Shown here piece by piece: positions 63,376 through 64,000 of a stretch of 64,000 nt of DNA. Each line of letters starts with the position of its first letter. Within the stretch, counting starts at the first letter, position 1. The DNA is from Bagarius yarrelli. Its lineage: Eukaryota; Chordata; Actinopteri; Siluriformes; Sisoridae. Below the pieces are notes generated by a model, which saw only the letters and a list, made by a program, of their open reading frames with translations, searched no databases and was not told where the DNA came from. The position numbers and the translations under genes are program-made. The stretch is from assembly GCA_005784505.1 (NCBI GenBank), contig VCAZ01000035.1, forward strand, positions 2,633,501-2,697,500, written 5' to 3'.

Positions 63376-64000
63376 TTGATTCTACCTGATGTTCTCCTGT
63401 CACACATCACTCCTGACTAGATTGTTAATGGGAATGTAGACACTTGAAGATAATCCAAACATCTCCCTTAATGTGATTACAACCTTCTTCATAACATTTC
63501 GGTTCTCAGTCTTCTGAATAAGATGGTGGTTGCCAAATACGGATTGAGTTTCTGCACTGTGCATTTTAAAAGTACGTTTAAGGTCAATAGTATCTGTCCT
63601 AAACTTTAATCTGTAAAATATTCTCATGAGAAATATGTTAACCTGCAACCAAGTGCATAAACACGTCATTTAAAAAAGGAACTTTGACACCAGAACCAGT
63701 GCACAAATGGCAGATTTTTACGAAAGCTGTACGATTTGTTCAAAATGAAGAGGCAAAAAACAACAGATAGATGGATTTTAATAGGTCATCATATTCAAAA
63801 TAAAAGCACAGAGGAAAAACATACACGTGTCATAAATAAAGTCTTTCAAGGCTATTTTTAAGACGTGACTGACATTAATAATAATAAGAAGAAGAAGAAG
63901 AATTTTCGTCCGTGGTTTTAGGATAATGTGTCACTTTTGTGCGCAATTCAGCGTTCAAGTCACATCCTGTGCGTTTTCAGCATCTCAACAGCAACGGGGC
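63376..64000. other. unannotated right edge
   Basis: Apart from a short LINE flank (63376-63415) and a GAA run near 63886-63900, nothing was recognised. Confidence 0.6.

Overview
The window looks like teleost fish genomic DNA. It has small exons with GT-AG introns, three vertebrate genes on the minus strand, and very many fish-type repeats: tRNA-derived SINEs, L2/RTE-like LINE fragments, Tc1/mariner fossils and GATA/GACA, CA and AT microsatellites. The SINE mix suggests an otophysan such as a catfish, but that is a guess from repeat style, not a proof. No prokaryotic or viral gene, and no CRISPR array, was seen.

Layout, read in the direction of transcription (right to left). Positions 64000-61359 are the repeat-rich upstream flank of VAT1L. 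VAT1L lies at 61358-33058 with nine coding exons (413 aa) and all reading phases close. Positions 33057-28000 are intergenic and repeat-rich. CLEC3A lies at 27988-22446 with three coding exons (192 aa). Positions 22445-19782 are intergenic, with a long-TIR MITE and a SINE cluster. The 5' part of USP47 lies at 19781-1179 with eight coding exons, from the start codon through the catalytic Cys and the VRCLECG region; the rest of the gene lies beyond the left edge.

The genes are unrelated in function: a medium-chain dehydrogenase/reductase-like protein, a secreted C-type lectin, and a deubiquitinase. Their shared orientation is of interest for synteny. In mammals VAT1L and CLEC3A are followed by WWOX (from memory); here they are followed by USP47. 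One coding anomaly stands out: USP47 exon 4 carries about 22 extra bases of AT-rich sequence that break the reading frame.

The most unusual signal is a set of minisatellites that grew out of pieces of transposable elements. A 33-bp array comes from a SINE tRNA-like head (2012-2395). Two 36-bp arrays come from the same 12 codons of a LINE reverse transcriptase (40255-40855 and 62805-63375). Another 36-bp array comes from the DNAPVHKA codons of a Tc1-type transposase (54119-55105). The two LINE-derived arrays retain opposite flanks of the parent LINE and bracket VAT1L exons 1-8 up to exon 7's downstream intron, that is, exons 1-7.
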